Shown here: piece after piece, positions 11,601-22,578 of the stretch | How the letters are laid out: each line of letters starts with the position of its first letter | Numbering within the stretch: the first letter of the stretch is position 1 | Source: Whalleya microplaca | Taxonomy: Eukaryota > Ascomycota > Sordariomycetes > Xylariales > Xylariaceae | NCBI GenBank assembly: GCA_022497155.1 | Contig: MU385739.1 | Location: 372,001-436,000, forward strand | Reading direction: 5' to 3' | DNA: 64,000 bases | Position numbers and translations under genes: made by a program | The notes under the pieces: generated by a model | Database searches by the model: none | What the model was told of the DNA's origin: nothing | What the model saw: the letters and a program-made list of their open reading frames with translations, nothing else

Positions 11601-14600
11601 CCCGTTAGGATCAAGCACCAACCATGTGAACATGATTTGACAAGCTGATGTTTCGACGATACTAGCTTAGACGCTAAGTATTGCAATCAGATTAAGTTGT
11701 TAGTTACTATGCAAGATTTACCTATACTAACGCAGTTTCAAATGACGGAACGGGACATAACAGAATATCTAAATATACTCACATATACGCTGCGTCATAG
11801 AGAAAAGCAGGTCCCCATCGTGACTCTTATTAATCGTGACTCTTGTTGGATGCGTTGTAGTGAAGATTGTAATTTGATGCGATGTACGGAATAGGACTAA
11901 CGGAATAAAGCCGTGGAATGCGGAGAAAATAAATGGAGAATGCCATTTGGCGTGGAAAGTTTTCTACAACAGGGAATTCAGACGGCTCTGTGCTGGCGCT
12001 TGTTGCTACTATTTTCGGCCCAATGCATCATCAACAAATCTGAAACATCCAGGCTGATTTTGGTAACATGTCCCAGAACACCCTAGAAATATTAATAAGG
12101 GGCAAACTCTCCACTTCTCGTTGCCGCGTCCACCAATGTCACGATTCCCTCATTGCGGCTCAATAGGACAATAGGCAAGATAGGAGATCTATCTGCACCA
12201 TCTTTTACATTTTGGTACACTATTAACGCTTACCATTACTGCTATACTCTGATCATAAGATTGCGCGGTCGACTAGAGAGTATTTGGTTTTCTCCGATCT
12301 TCAATTATCAAGGGTCCTACACTTTTATTTAGCTCGTGGATCTTGGGCTTCAGGATCATTATCTCTACGAGATCGGATATATGCCTACATAGGTCTCTGG
12401 GTCTATGGAGCATCTTATGCATGACGGTATCGTTCATCTAAACTATTAACCTTAACATTATGGATTATTTGATTTCATAATATGCGGCATCACATGTCAA
12501 GCCTCGAAAGTATTAATTGACAACTTGTCTCCCCGATTTCAATTTCTACTCCAATGTCATTGCATTCACATGTCACGCTCGATATTGGGCAGGAACGTGA
12601 CTGGCTGATCTGGTGGTATGTCTTGCCGGCGCAGATATATAAGACAATATCAGGGCATTGTTCTTCTCATCTCATGATTTTTCTTACACCGAGATGGTGA
12701 AATAACCCACCCAATCGTTACCTAGTTGTTGGTCCGCCGATCTACTTTACAGCTCACACGGTTCAAGGAATATTCAGGTTCGATGTGTGGCGTCATTCGC
12801 GTAGGGCTATTACACCTTCAAGCCCAACGCGGGACGAGACGCGACGCTAATAGCCTTTTGAGTTTGGCTCGATCTATGACGATGCCTTGATGGAAGACTG
12901 ATGGAGTGGACTTGCGGCTGACGAGCGCTGAACAAGTGGCCAAAGCTCGATAAGCTATGATATACCCGAAGACCGTGCAGTCCTGATGCTAGGAATACCC
13001 GACGGGAAATGGAGGGACAAAGGGATAAACGGTTCGTGAAACAGCCTTCAATTTCTGAGCAATGGTCTATCGGATGTTTTGCTGTAGTTAGGAAGGCTTC
13101 ACGAGGACTATCTAAGCGATATGCGTCAATTTGAAAGGTATGTAAGGGATGGTTCTTGTTTGTGGTAGCAGTATACGGTTTCATACAATACCAAGAGGAA
13201 TAATGTTTGATGAGACGGGTGATGTTCTGCTGTCGAGGCGCTCGATGGCGTTTGATCTTCTCCCAGATCCAGGGTCCACGCCCTGGAATTTCCGCTTGCG
13301 GTGCACACGCCATGGTCGTTCGCGATAAAGCGCCCGAGAATCCCTGCGCGCTCCCCACCGGAAACGACTTAGATCTACCGTTAGTTAAATGACCGAGAAT
13401 CCCATCGCGCATATCCAAGATGGCCGTGCTCGACGACTACTGCGTAGTAAAGGAGTCGTATGTACTTTATAAAAAAAATGCTCGTGGCTGGCGGGCGACC
13501 TCATGATCTGACGCACACGCTTTGAACTTCACCGTGGTCACCGTGGTGGTCGCCGGTGAAATATAACCTACCAAATTCTGCAGGGAGTTGACGAGCAGCT
13601 TGCATACTTCCAATGCCTTGCAGGGCTCTGGCCGTCGGCTGCGAACAGGCGGGACAGTCACGTTCTAGTTGATATTCAACGACATTGGTTGATATCTAAT
13701 CGCGTCTTGTAATTATGTGTTGCATCCCGTGGCCGTACGTGGTAAGCACTATGTAATGCAAGGAATCGACTTGCGAATCCAACCTTGGGTGCATCGCGGG
13801 GTCATGGTAGTGCATATGTATGGGCACAGGAGTAGAAAAGCAATGATATACTCTACTATACGGAGTATACGGCAACCCTTTAGTTGCCTAACCACTCTAC
13901 GGATTACGTAGTAAGAATCTAGGCACAGGTTAGGTACAAGTGGGGGAGAGGGCCTAGCGCGCGATATCCGCTCAAGTTTTGACTCGATTCCTATCAATAT
14001 CTACAGCAACAACTGGCACTACCAGAGACTAGACCCCGTCTTACTACTTTGTACGCAATATGTAGACAAAGCGCCGAAGACATGGTATGGCAACGAGATA
14101 CATACGTGTATGGGTGTAAAGACCGTGCAATGATCCACCAGTTGACTATTGTACCCCGTAACATTTCAGTTGCTCTTTTCCATGTATGTCTATCCAAATT
14201 AGGAAGAGCGTCGCCGAAACATTAACGATGTAAATCGGGCAAGCATCTCGACTTCCCAGCTTCCCCAGCCTCCTCCTGAGATAGCAATTAGCGCCTCTGG
14301 TTGGCTGAGAGATGCAGCCTGCCGTACGATCAAGCCCAAAGCATAGCTGCTTTGATAACCATGTCTGTTTTGTCTATTTCCCCATAATCATTGGCACCAT
14401 AATACCTGTTATAGTGTCTACGGGGTAGGTATGCGTAAAAACGACAGTAATACCAGGTTCTATCTCCTAAGTACACTCACCACTAACTCATACTAGACAC
14501 TAACAAACATTTTACGTAGTACTTATACGTGTGTAGGCATTCTATAGCTTCTCAGCTGCCTAGGTAGACTCGAGGGGAAGAAAAGAAAACAAAGGCATCT

Positions 14601-15899
14601 TCAAATGGTCCAAGGAGGCTGCTTACCTTCTTGATAGAGACCCCTAAACTAAAATGCCTTGTAGGTTTCAAGATGACTAGGTACAGTATAGACTAAACCG
14701 AAGATCCGTTTTCGGCTGAGGGGGAGGCTCTTCACACGAAGTAACTGTATCGCAAGTATACATAGACTTTGACAAAGGACAAAGCACGACCATTCCAGGT
14801 TGCTCACGGACCTCGTCAGTATCTCACCCATGCATGGATAGAATGGATAGATGTGGTTCTCTCGGTTGCGATGTGGAGGTTTTCCCACAACCACCAAGTT
14901 TTTGTCGTTCCACTCGAGCCACTGCAGCCAACGTGTGAGTACGCGGGCATATTCGCGAAGAGCACTTGCAGCACTTGCAGAAAACTGTGGGAGAGTCGCC
15001 ATTGTCTATTGGATCAGACCCCAACACCGCTATGCATCCCTATGCAGTTTAATGGTTACACGTAGAGATTTGGGCGTAGACCCTTGGCCAGGTCAGGAAA
15101 TAAGTCGACCAACGGGGAATAGTAGACAGCAGTTAAGCTGGGTTTGCACCTGTATTATCAAGCCAACTGGCGCCGCTCTACTGCGAGACTACGTGCATAC
15201 CTAACATACAGCTTATTAGCTTGGGTACCGTCCAGGTAATCGTCTAGGTAGTCGGGTGAGGGTAACGCAGGATCGGAAGCAAGCCTAGGTATATCCTTCC
15301 CATGCATCCCGGCACGCTACGCCCGTCACACTTGACCCGACCTAATCTCAGTATGATCGATGGGTGAGCGCACCGCCGGTCGAAATTTTTAAATATCGAT
15401 CCGAGTATTTCTCCTGACCTTTGGCTTAAGAGGTTTCCAGGTCCAGGGGATAGGAGAGTAACATCTTCCCTCTTCACCACCCGGCCACTCCTTTACTCAA
15501 CTTCTTGTAATCCTAATTCAGTTTTATTTCCCACAATAGAGACTTTGCCCTACGAACCCTTAACTTAAGAAGCTCTCAGTAAAAAGAAACTCAATCCGAC
15601 ATCCATGGATCTCCCTGTCTCTCATGCTACAACAACAGTATCCGAGCCCTACCGAAGCATAGCTAATGATACATACGTACGCAACACAAGTACATACCAA
15701 TAGGCAGAGACAGAAGGGAAGACAATAAGAGCACGGGTTGATATTGGGGCCTTACCTTGAGAGAAACTGGCATACCTAGGAAGACAGCCAAACGGAGAAG
15801 AGTATCTGGAAAGAACCTCAAGGACTCGCGAGGGAAAGAAGAAACATAGGACTGGAGGAAAGGAAAGAGAAGAAGAAGAAAAACAACTCAAAAAAACAT
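8665..15899. other. Gene-poor interval of about 7.2 kb
   Basis: I could not support any gene here. The proximal 500 bases are the phosphatase promoter and leader; the last kilobase should hold the promoter of the gene at 15900. Frames at 11157-11648 (+) and 12810-13418 (-) are the longest, at 163 and 202 codons, with no family match and random-looking composition. Simple sequence includes a CGG-type run near 9311-9344 and G-runs at 9470-9480 and 9677-9691. Parts near 11.6-12.7 kb are AT-rich. No transposon ends, tRNA boxes or 5S-like sequence were seen. Possible contents are long regulatory sequence, noncoding transcripts or decayed repeats. Confidence 0.45.
9677..9691 (+). repeat. Poly-G tract
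   Basis: A run of G residues broken by a single C, in a G-rich stretch following CTGGGGAGG, inside the gene-poor interval. It is a mononucleotide repeat and likely to vary in length. Confidence 0.7.
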
Positions 15900-18800
15900 A
15901 TGGAGATTTTGGCCATGGGGCCGAGTCTGGAGGCAGTAAGTGCCTCTTCGCCTCCTGTTGGTGGGAATGGCAGTAGCGGTGGTACCGGTGGTAGCAGCAG
16001 TGGTAGCAGCAGTGGTAGCAGTGGTAATGGTGGCGGGAATGGTGGTGTAACCGGTGTAGCAGGTTCGACAGCAGTAACGAGCGGGCAGGGCGGGACGGCG
16101 GCTCCTGCAGCAGGTGCAGCAGGTGCAGCAGGTGCAGCAGGTGCAGCAGGTGCAGTGGGTGCAGGTGCAATGGGTGCAATGGGTGCAATGGGTGCAGCAG
16201 CAACAGCGGGTCCCTCCCTTCCACTTGCAAGTTCTTCTCCATCCGCATCCACCGCCACAACCACAACCACAACCACTACCAACTCGACCGCTATTTTACA
16301 CTCCCATCGCCAAAACCACAATTCGTCGAAATTGCCCGCCTTTCGCTTTGCCGACCTGCAAAAAGAATCCATAGCATTGTCATCGCTGCTGCACAACCAC
16401 CAATTCCCCCCCTCGCCTGTCTCACCCGACCCGGATCAGCACCGCGAAACACTACCAAACACTGAGAACACCCAGGACACCCAGGACACCCAGGACACCC
16501 AGGACACTCCACAGGAAACGCCTCAGCACAAGCACAACAATAACCCTAATCAGAACAATAATAACCCGTCCGAGCATCCTGTCTCACCTGAAGAACCAAG
16601 TGCCGCCAGGTCTCGGGCGTCCACATTCCAAACGCAACCGCCTTCTGCATCCGCGACATCAACCGCGAATGTCAAGCGATCCGCGTCCTTAGATTGCTCC
16701 ACTGCTGCAGCTACCACCAGAGTCGCGAAAAGCGCGCCAACTACTCCCGTTGTCAAGTCGCCGGCAGATTCCACGGAGACCATCGTGGCTGTACGATCGC
16801 AGCATCGACGCGCGCCTCTTTCGGCCAATTCGATTGGAATTAAGAACTCCCCAGGGGGTGAGATTACCCAAGGTCAGCGGGAGCTTCTCTTGCCCAAATC
16901 CGTCCAGAAAACGGCGACCGATGAAAGGAGATCCTCCATAACGAGGCGTCCCCCAGTATCCTACAAACCTCCTGTGAATCCCACCGGGTCAGGAGGCACA
17001 GCATCTATCCCACCCATTCGATCATTCCGGTCCTCTGGTGAGCGGAGGAGTCTCGTGCTTGACATGAACGCTCGGTCCATGCGCGCCTATGATACAGGCG
17101 ATGATTACGGTGACTCGAACCACCGCGACAGAACTCTACGCGCACTTGAAGGAAGGCGCAGTGGCGATACGTCACACATGATAACACCACCTGACTCGGC
17201 GACAGAGCGCCACGACGGCGACGACAGCGGCGATTTATTCCTCAAGATCGCGCGCGAGGATCCGTCGCGTCGCGTCGCTGATAGAAATGGGGCATATGGA
17301 GAATCCCAGAGCGCTATCGTAAGTAAACCATTCTCATATATTACATGTCTCAGACTAAATCTGGGGTCATATTACTCATTGCGCTTGGACAATGATGCCA
17401 TGTGACACATGCATCTACACAGTATCCCTTGCCTCTCCCCTCCGCCAAGCCTTAATCTCGACTGCTCCTAGCTGTCGCCTGCGATCGCATAGGCCGTTAT
17501 CAAAAACTCGTCCAGACTATTCACTAACATTATCTTAGACGCGTGTCGCGCGAAGTACGCGACGACCTGTCTCGCTAGCCTATTCCTCGTATAATGCGGC
17601 GTCCCCTCCTCAGGTGTCTAGACGGCTATCTGAGCAGGAGACGTCTCGATCCAAAGGCGCCAACGACGACCAACCAGGATTCCAACCAGGGGAAAAAATT
17701 GCCCGCACTTTCACTTTCCGGGGTGTTTCCAACGATAGACAATCTGATGAACCACCAAAATTCAAGGGCACGGGCACGCATCTTCGGGGCTCTCCGCTTA
17801 CTCCGCGATCCTTGGCATTCCAAGATCCGCCTTCCAGCCAAGGTTCTGGTTACAATCGAAGAAGACAGCCCTCTGTTGACAACGGCACCCCTGTGCCATC
17901 TCGGATGTCGTCTCTTAAGCAGTCTGCTGTCAACTACAGTCACCCTCGTACCTACGGCTCATCCCCATTAGTGCCTAAGCCGACGGAGCCCCAGAGACAG
18001 GAACCACAGTCAAGTGATGTTCCGATCCCCACCGTTGAGGGCACCGATTCGACAACTTCCACAGCTGCTCCTTCCACTGTATGGGACGAGCTCGACGACC
18101 TCAAGTCGCGTATCCACCGTCTAGAATTGACAGGCAAGCTGCCTCCAACTTCAGGCGCCGCCATATCCAGAGCGTCCGAGGAGCGGCCGCCAACTGCGCA
18201 TACTAATGCGACGACCCTTTCTGCTTCCCCCAAACGTGGCTCTGGAAGTGTCACGCAATCCTCTGATGTGGCCAATGGACAGAGAGAAGGGCATCCGCTG
18301 CTTTATTCAGCTCTGACCAAGTCCAAGGGTTTCCTTAGTGCGGAAATATTTGCGGCTCTGGAGACAGCAGCCAACGATGCTCTTTCACTTTCGTCGATGA
18401 TGGGCACTGCTGGCCAACCAGGTCCTATCTCAAGTGGCGCCAGCACTATCGGCAACGGCACCAATATCACCGACCGCCAACTCCGACGGAAAGCAGATAG
18501 TATTTGCCGCAGTCTAACCGAGTTGTGTCTCGCGCTTAGTGAGGGTGTAGCACAGACTAATAAGGCGCAGCGAGTCACTACGCCAACTTCGGAGAAGTCG
18601 CCACCGGGCAGCCCTACGATCACGAAGTTCTCGGAGATGGCCCCTCAAAGAAGACCGAGCGTCCCGAATCACAGTCTTGCACTTACTACTAGCCCAAGGG
18701 CCATGACCCGCTTGGAAGAGAGGCGAAACAATACATTCATATCTAGCGCACTGCCAAGCCCGAGATATAGTTCCACGACACCAGCTAGCCCTGTCGACCG

Positions 18801-19380
18801 CACGACAGCTGGACGTAAGACATCTTTTCTGCTGTCTCGCTCTCGCCGAGCTGGATCAGAAGAACCAGATGAATCGCGCAAGTCGTCCGTGCTCAGAACT
18901 CGTCGCGCCGGCACTGAGGAGCCAGAAGATCTCTCGGAACGCAAGCCTCTGTTGATACGAGGCCGCCGGGGAACTGAAAGTGGCGACGAGGACGGGCCCC
19001 GGTTCCGTGCCCCGTCTCGTGCTATCACCGAGGTCCATGGAATGCGGTCTGGAAATCGCGAGTACACTTCGCAGTTGCCTCCACTCCCATCAAGAGAACC
19101 TGAAATGTTAGCTTCGTCGGCTCTGCCACGAAGGCGAGTTGGTGTTTCATCCCTTAACACGAGACTCGCGCAACCAACAACGACCGGCATTGCCACCCCC
19201 AGCCGTCGCTACTTTGATAGAACAACACCGGATCGCGATGTTTACAGTGTTGCGGAAAAGCCGATTGAGGAACGCCCTCAACGGCAATTCGCTCTTGCTC
19301 GAACGGGAAGCATAGCTACGCGACCTCATCGCGAGAGCATGATGGCCACGGGCTCTACTACAAACGGTGGCTACCGATAA
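15900..19380 (+). CDS. Long Ser/Pro-rich disordered fungal protein with a short coiled coil
   Basis: Function unknown. Exons are 15900-17318 and 17539-19380, giving 1086 aa. The 220-nt intron has donor GTAAGT and acceptor TTATCTTAG; joining gives SQSAI-TRVARSTRRPVS with an open frame. Residues 1-110 are Gly/Ser then Ala/Gly homopolymer-like. About 187-206 is a repeated Thr-Gln-Asp unit. The middle is Ser/Thr/Pro/Arg-rich. Around 654-675 is a short heptad-like segment WDELDDLKSRIHRLEL followed by LPPTSG. Residues of about 730-850 are helical (ALTKSKGFLSAEIFAALE; RRKADSICRSLTELCLALS) and look like the most conserved part. From memory, related fungal proteins are often labelled LPXTG-motif proteins because of that LPPTSG. 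There is no signal peptide, so a cell-wall anchor role is doubtful. A cytoskeletal or septal scaffold is possible but unproven. Confidence 0.8.
16110..16200 (+). repeat. Imperfect GCAGGT/GGTGCA repeat coding Ala-Gly
   Basis: Tandem six- and nine-base units made of GCA and GGT codons, in frame inside the unknown disordered protein, encode an alternating Ala/Gly tract with a few Met and Val. It is a slippage-prone coding repeat. Confidence 0.85.
16468..16506 (+). repeat. In-frame 9-bp repeat (Thr-Gln-Asp)
   Basis: About four copies of the nonamer CCAGGACAC follow one another inside the reading frame and give repeated Thr-Gln-Asp tripeptides. The unit is a multiple of three, so copy-number change keeps the frame. 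Confidence 0.85.
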
Positions 19381-20556
19381 TGCCATGACGACCAATGAAA
19401 AGCTCATGACGGTGTACCAATAGACAGTCGTTTGGCGTATGGATTTCTACATGGTTAGATGGTTTTTTGGAGGCTTTTCACTTCATAATACCCCGTGTTT
19501 GCGAAAAATATAACGACTTTCTTGACCTTGCTGGAATGAGCGCCAACAAGCATCAACACCTGTATAAATCTAAACAACCACGAACAACATGCCTTGAGGC
19601 CACAGGGTGGTATGGCACGGAAGCAACAAAAGGCCCTTTTTGGGAGGAATCCCTTTTTGGCAGGGAAATTCTTACACATGCATATCTGCGAAGCGAACAT
19701 GTTATTGCTTACAAGGCTACCAAGGTCTTCAGCCACTTTGGAGGATCACGTTGCAGGCAAGAGTTCTCTTGTCTGCGAATTTTGGAGGCTGAGAGACGCT
19801 TGAGTTGGTACATCGCAAGCATGTATTACATGCGCTCGGTGGGCGAGCTCGAGTAGCAGCGAGTGCCAGTGTACTATGTAAATAGGTCGCCGGGAACGAC
19901 ATTATTGTATGATACTTGGGGTTCCGCGATCGAACATAAGCGTGCATATATATTAGTTTTGTAAATATTAGCTCATCCTTGGTGAATTATCGTATCAATT
20001 CCCAACGCTCGTGATCATGTAAATGATGCCTGATATGTACAAATTATTATGTGAAGTTGATGGGTGTGAGACCTGGGCGGTGGAGCCTTTTACTGCCATT
20101 CATCGATTGCCTTTAGGTACAAACATACATTTTGACGACAAGCTCGGCACTAACATTTTTCAACATCCAAGTCCCGACTTATTGAATACCCAAGTAGGTA
20201 GACATGACGAGGAATCGTTTCTCATACCCCTATTCTACCACCTAAGATCTCAGGCAGCTTTTTCAGCAGTGCCTCTCATACGTCTCATCCCAAGTCTTCT
20301 ACCGGTATTACTCATACCGGCGTATTCAGGGCTGGTACCACCAGCAGTACTTACATCTGCTCTCTTCAACCGCATTCGCTATCATTATAATCACCACCAC
20401 CACCACTACTTCCACAGCCGTAGCAGCAACAGCAGCAACAGCAGAAATAGCAAAGCACCAAAAACAGTCTCAAGAGCCGCAGTCACACCACGACCAGCAA
20501 AAGCAAAAGCAGCACGCAAGGCTCTGTCGCCAAATCCCACCCCCAGTAGCGGCATC
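19381..20556 (+). other. Spacer and probable leader of the tRNA phosphotransferase gene
   Basis: Contains the 3' UTR of the preceding gene and the upstream region of TPT1. From about 20023 to 20556 the TPT1 reading frame stays open upstream of its chosen ATG. The last part codes a His- and then Arg/Ser/Ala/Lys-rich stretch. I treat this as leader, but see the finding on a possible N-terminal extension. The other frames here (19467-19856) have no domain. Confidence 0.45.
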
Positions 20557-21954
20557 ATGGCAGACAGCGCCGAGTACTTCGACGACGCCGCCGCCGAGAT
20601 CCTGGAGTCTCGGGCAGTTGGCCGGAGGGGTGGCGGCAAGGGCGGTAAGAATGGAGGAGCGAGGAGAGGCGGCGGCGGCGGAGGGGGACAGGGCCGCGAG
20701 GTCCTCATCTCGAAGGCGCTGAGTACGCTGTTGAGACACCAGGTGCAGAATGCGGGGATCGCGCTGGATGCGGAGGGTTTTGCGCCGCTGGATCGTGTGG
20801 TGAGTTTGTTTTTCTACTGTCTTTGGGGCTTGGTTGGGTTGTGGTTGCTTTTGGGTGTCTGGTGCTGGGAGAGGGGGAGGGAGGGTATGCATAGTGCGCG
20901 CGCGCGCGAGGTATGAGCAGCTTGCTTGGGTGTTGGACTGGATGGATAGAGTGATCGAGATATAGGTGGGAGACTACGGTTGAGAGGGCGCAGACGAGTG
21001 TCTCCTTTCTTCCTCGCTATCTTGTCCACTATCAACAAGCACTTCATTCCTCCCCACGCATCATCATCGCAACAGCTCACTCACACCACAACCAACCACG
21101 CTGCAACACCTACCTACTCTACCAACCGAACTAACAACCCCCAGATGCAATGGCCGCGCCTGCGTTCCCTGAACCCGACCTTCGCCGAGATCCGCCAGGC
21201 CGTCGACGACAACGCCAAGCAGCGGTTCAGCATGAAGCCGAACCCCAAGGCCGGGGCCACCGCCGACGACGATGACCCGGCCGCCTGGCTGATCCGCGCG
21301 AACCAGGGCCACAGCATCGCGGTGGCAGACGAGGGCCTGCACACGCCTCTCACGCTCGAGGGTGACGCAAAGCTCCCCGACATCGTCGTTCACGGCACCT
21401 ACTTCGCCTTCTGGCCATCCATCGAGGCCGCGGGCGGGCTGAAGAAGATGGGGCGCCAGCACGTGCACTTCGGCACGGGGCTGCCGGATTCTGACGCGGG
21501 GTCCCAGGTGCACGACGAAGCAGACGAGAAGACCGAAGGCGAAGGAGAAAAGGGGAAGGGTAAGGGGACGAAGGAGGCGACGAAGGTGATCAGCGGCATG
21601 CGCGGCGATGCCGAGGTCCTCGTGTTCGTGGACCTGGAGCGCAGTCTGCGAGACGGCGGCATCAAGTGGTGGCTCAGCTCGAACGGGGTCGTGCTGACGG
21701 AGGGCAACGAGGACGGCGTCGTGCCGCTGCGGTACTTCAAGGAGGTGCGGGGCCGGCGGCAGGGCGTCGGCGTGCTGTGGAGGGACGGCGAGAAGGTGGC
21801 GGATTTGCCGCCGGGCATCGTGGCCAGGGTGCCGATGGGGAAGAATAGAGCTGGGTTTGCTGGTGGCGGCGGCGGTGGTGGTGCTGGTGGTGCTGGTGGT
21901 GAGAAGAGAGGAGGGAGCAGACGGAGGGGAGGCAGGGGTGGTAAGGCCTCGTGA
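20557..21954 (+). CDS. tpt1: tRNA 2'-phosphotransferase (Tpt1/KptA)
   Basis: Catalyses the last step of tRNA splicing: transfer of the splice-junction 2'-phosphate to NAD+, yielding ADP-ribose 1'',2''-cyclic phosphate and nicotinamide. Exons are 20557-20799 and 21145-21954, giving 350 aa. After a Gly/Arg-rich N-terminus comes the winged-helix start ISKALSTLLRH. The intron joins LDRV to MQWPRLRSL, then DDNAKQRFSM, and the NAD-binding region AAWLIRANQGHSI. HGTYFAFWPSIEAAGGLKKM and HVHFGTG follow. An acidic/Lys-Gly insert sits at about residues 205-228, within the catalytic half, between HFGTG and the ISGMRGDAEVLVFVDL strand. The C-terminus is Gly/Arg-rich. The intron, 345 nt, is by far the longest seen in this window. 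Start chosen at MADSAEYF, the only ATG close to the domain. Confidence 0.93.
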
Positions 21955-22578
21955 TGGTAATAGGGGTGGCTTCTGGCCTACATGAAGCGTCGATGACGGG
22001 CTCATTCATGCTATATGCTATATACATAGACTCATCCTGTCACGAAACAGCTACTATCACAGCAGTCGTAGCCCCCTAAGCAAAATATGGTAAAATAGTG
22101 TTGATACTTACCCCGTGATACATTTTGCTAGTATATGAATGTATTACTACTAACCTTTATACTGTTATTTAGGTGCTGCCGGTTTATTTAATAATACATA
22201 ACAGTAACAGCCTTAAGGAGCTCTAGTCCCTTCAAAAGGTGGACTTCAGTAGATTATATATAAGAAAAGTACAGAGACTAATGGCCACGTATGAACTCAA
22301 GCAGGGGACAGCATGTCTAGTAATATCAACGTTTTCTTGGCAAGCTAACAAGACATCAAGAAGGACGAAAAGTCTTCTAATAAGCACACAAGAAAGCAAA
22401 ACGCCAACGTAGGCAGGCTCTCCTATCTGAACCACCGAAAACAAACCTCGCCATCTCCGAGATCCTCACATGCGTGATCTTACAAGCCGATGAACCAGTC
22501 CCGACCTCGTGATCTCATACCGGAAGCCAGAGTCCGCTATGGTTTTATGATCATCTCGAGGCACGCAGCGACGGCAGG
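21955..22578. other. Convergent spacer, TPT1 to CVNH gene
   Basis: Both neighbours end into this AT-rich stretch, so it should hold two 3' UTRs. Short frames at 22232-22444 and 22466-22666 overlap the CVNH terminal exon antiparallel or lack features. No gene seen. Confidence 0.5.

Noticed and set aside
11157..11648. 163-codon plus-strand frame in the gene-poor block.
   Set aside because: No family resemblance, no codon bias; could only be kept with transcript evidence.
12810..13418. 202-codon minus-strand frame in the gene-poor block.
   Set aside because: Composition looks random and no motif is present.
18130..18165. LPPTSG as a bacterial-style sortase anchor.
   Set aside because: The protein has no signal peptide or C-terminal hydrophobic segment, and fungi lack sortase.
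21064..22005. 313-codon minus-strand frame opposite TPT1.
   Set aside because: Shadow of the conserved TPT1 exon 2, with no domain.
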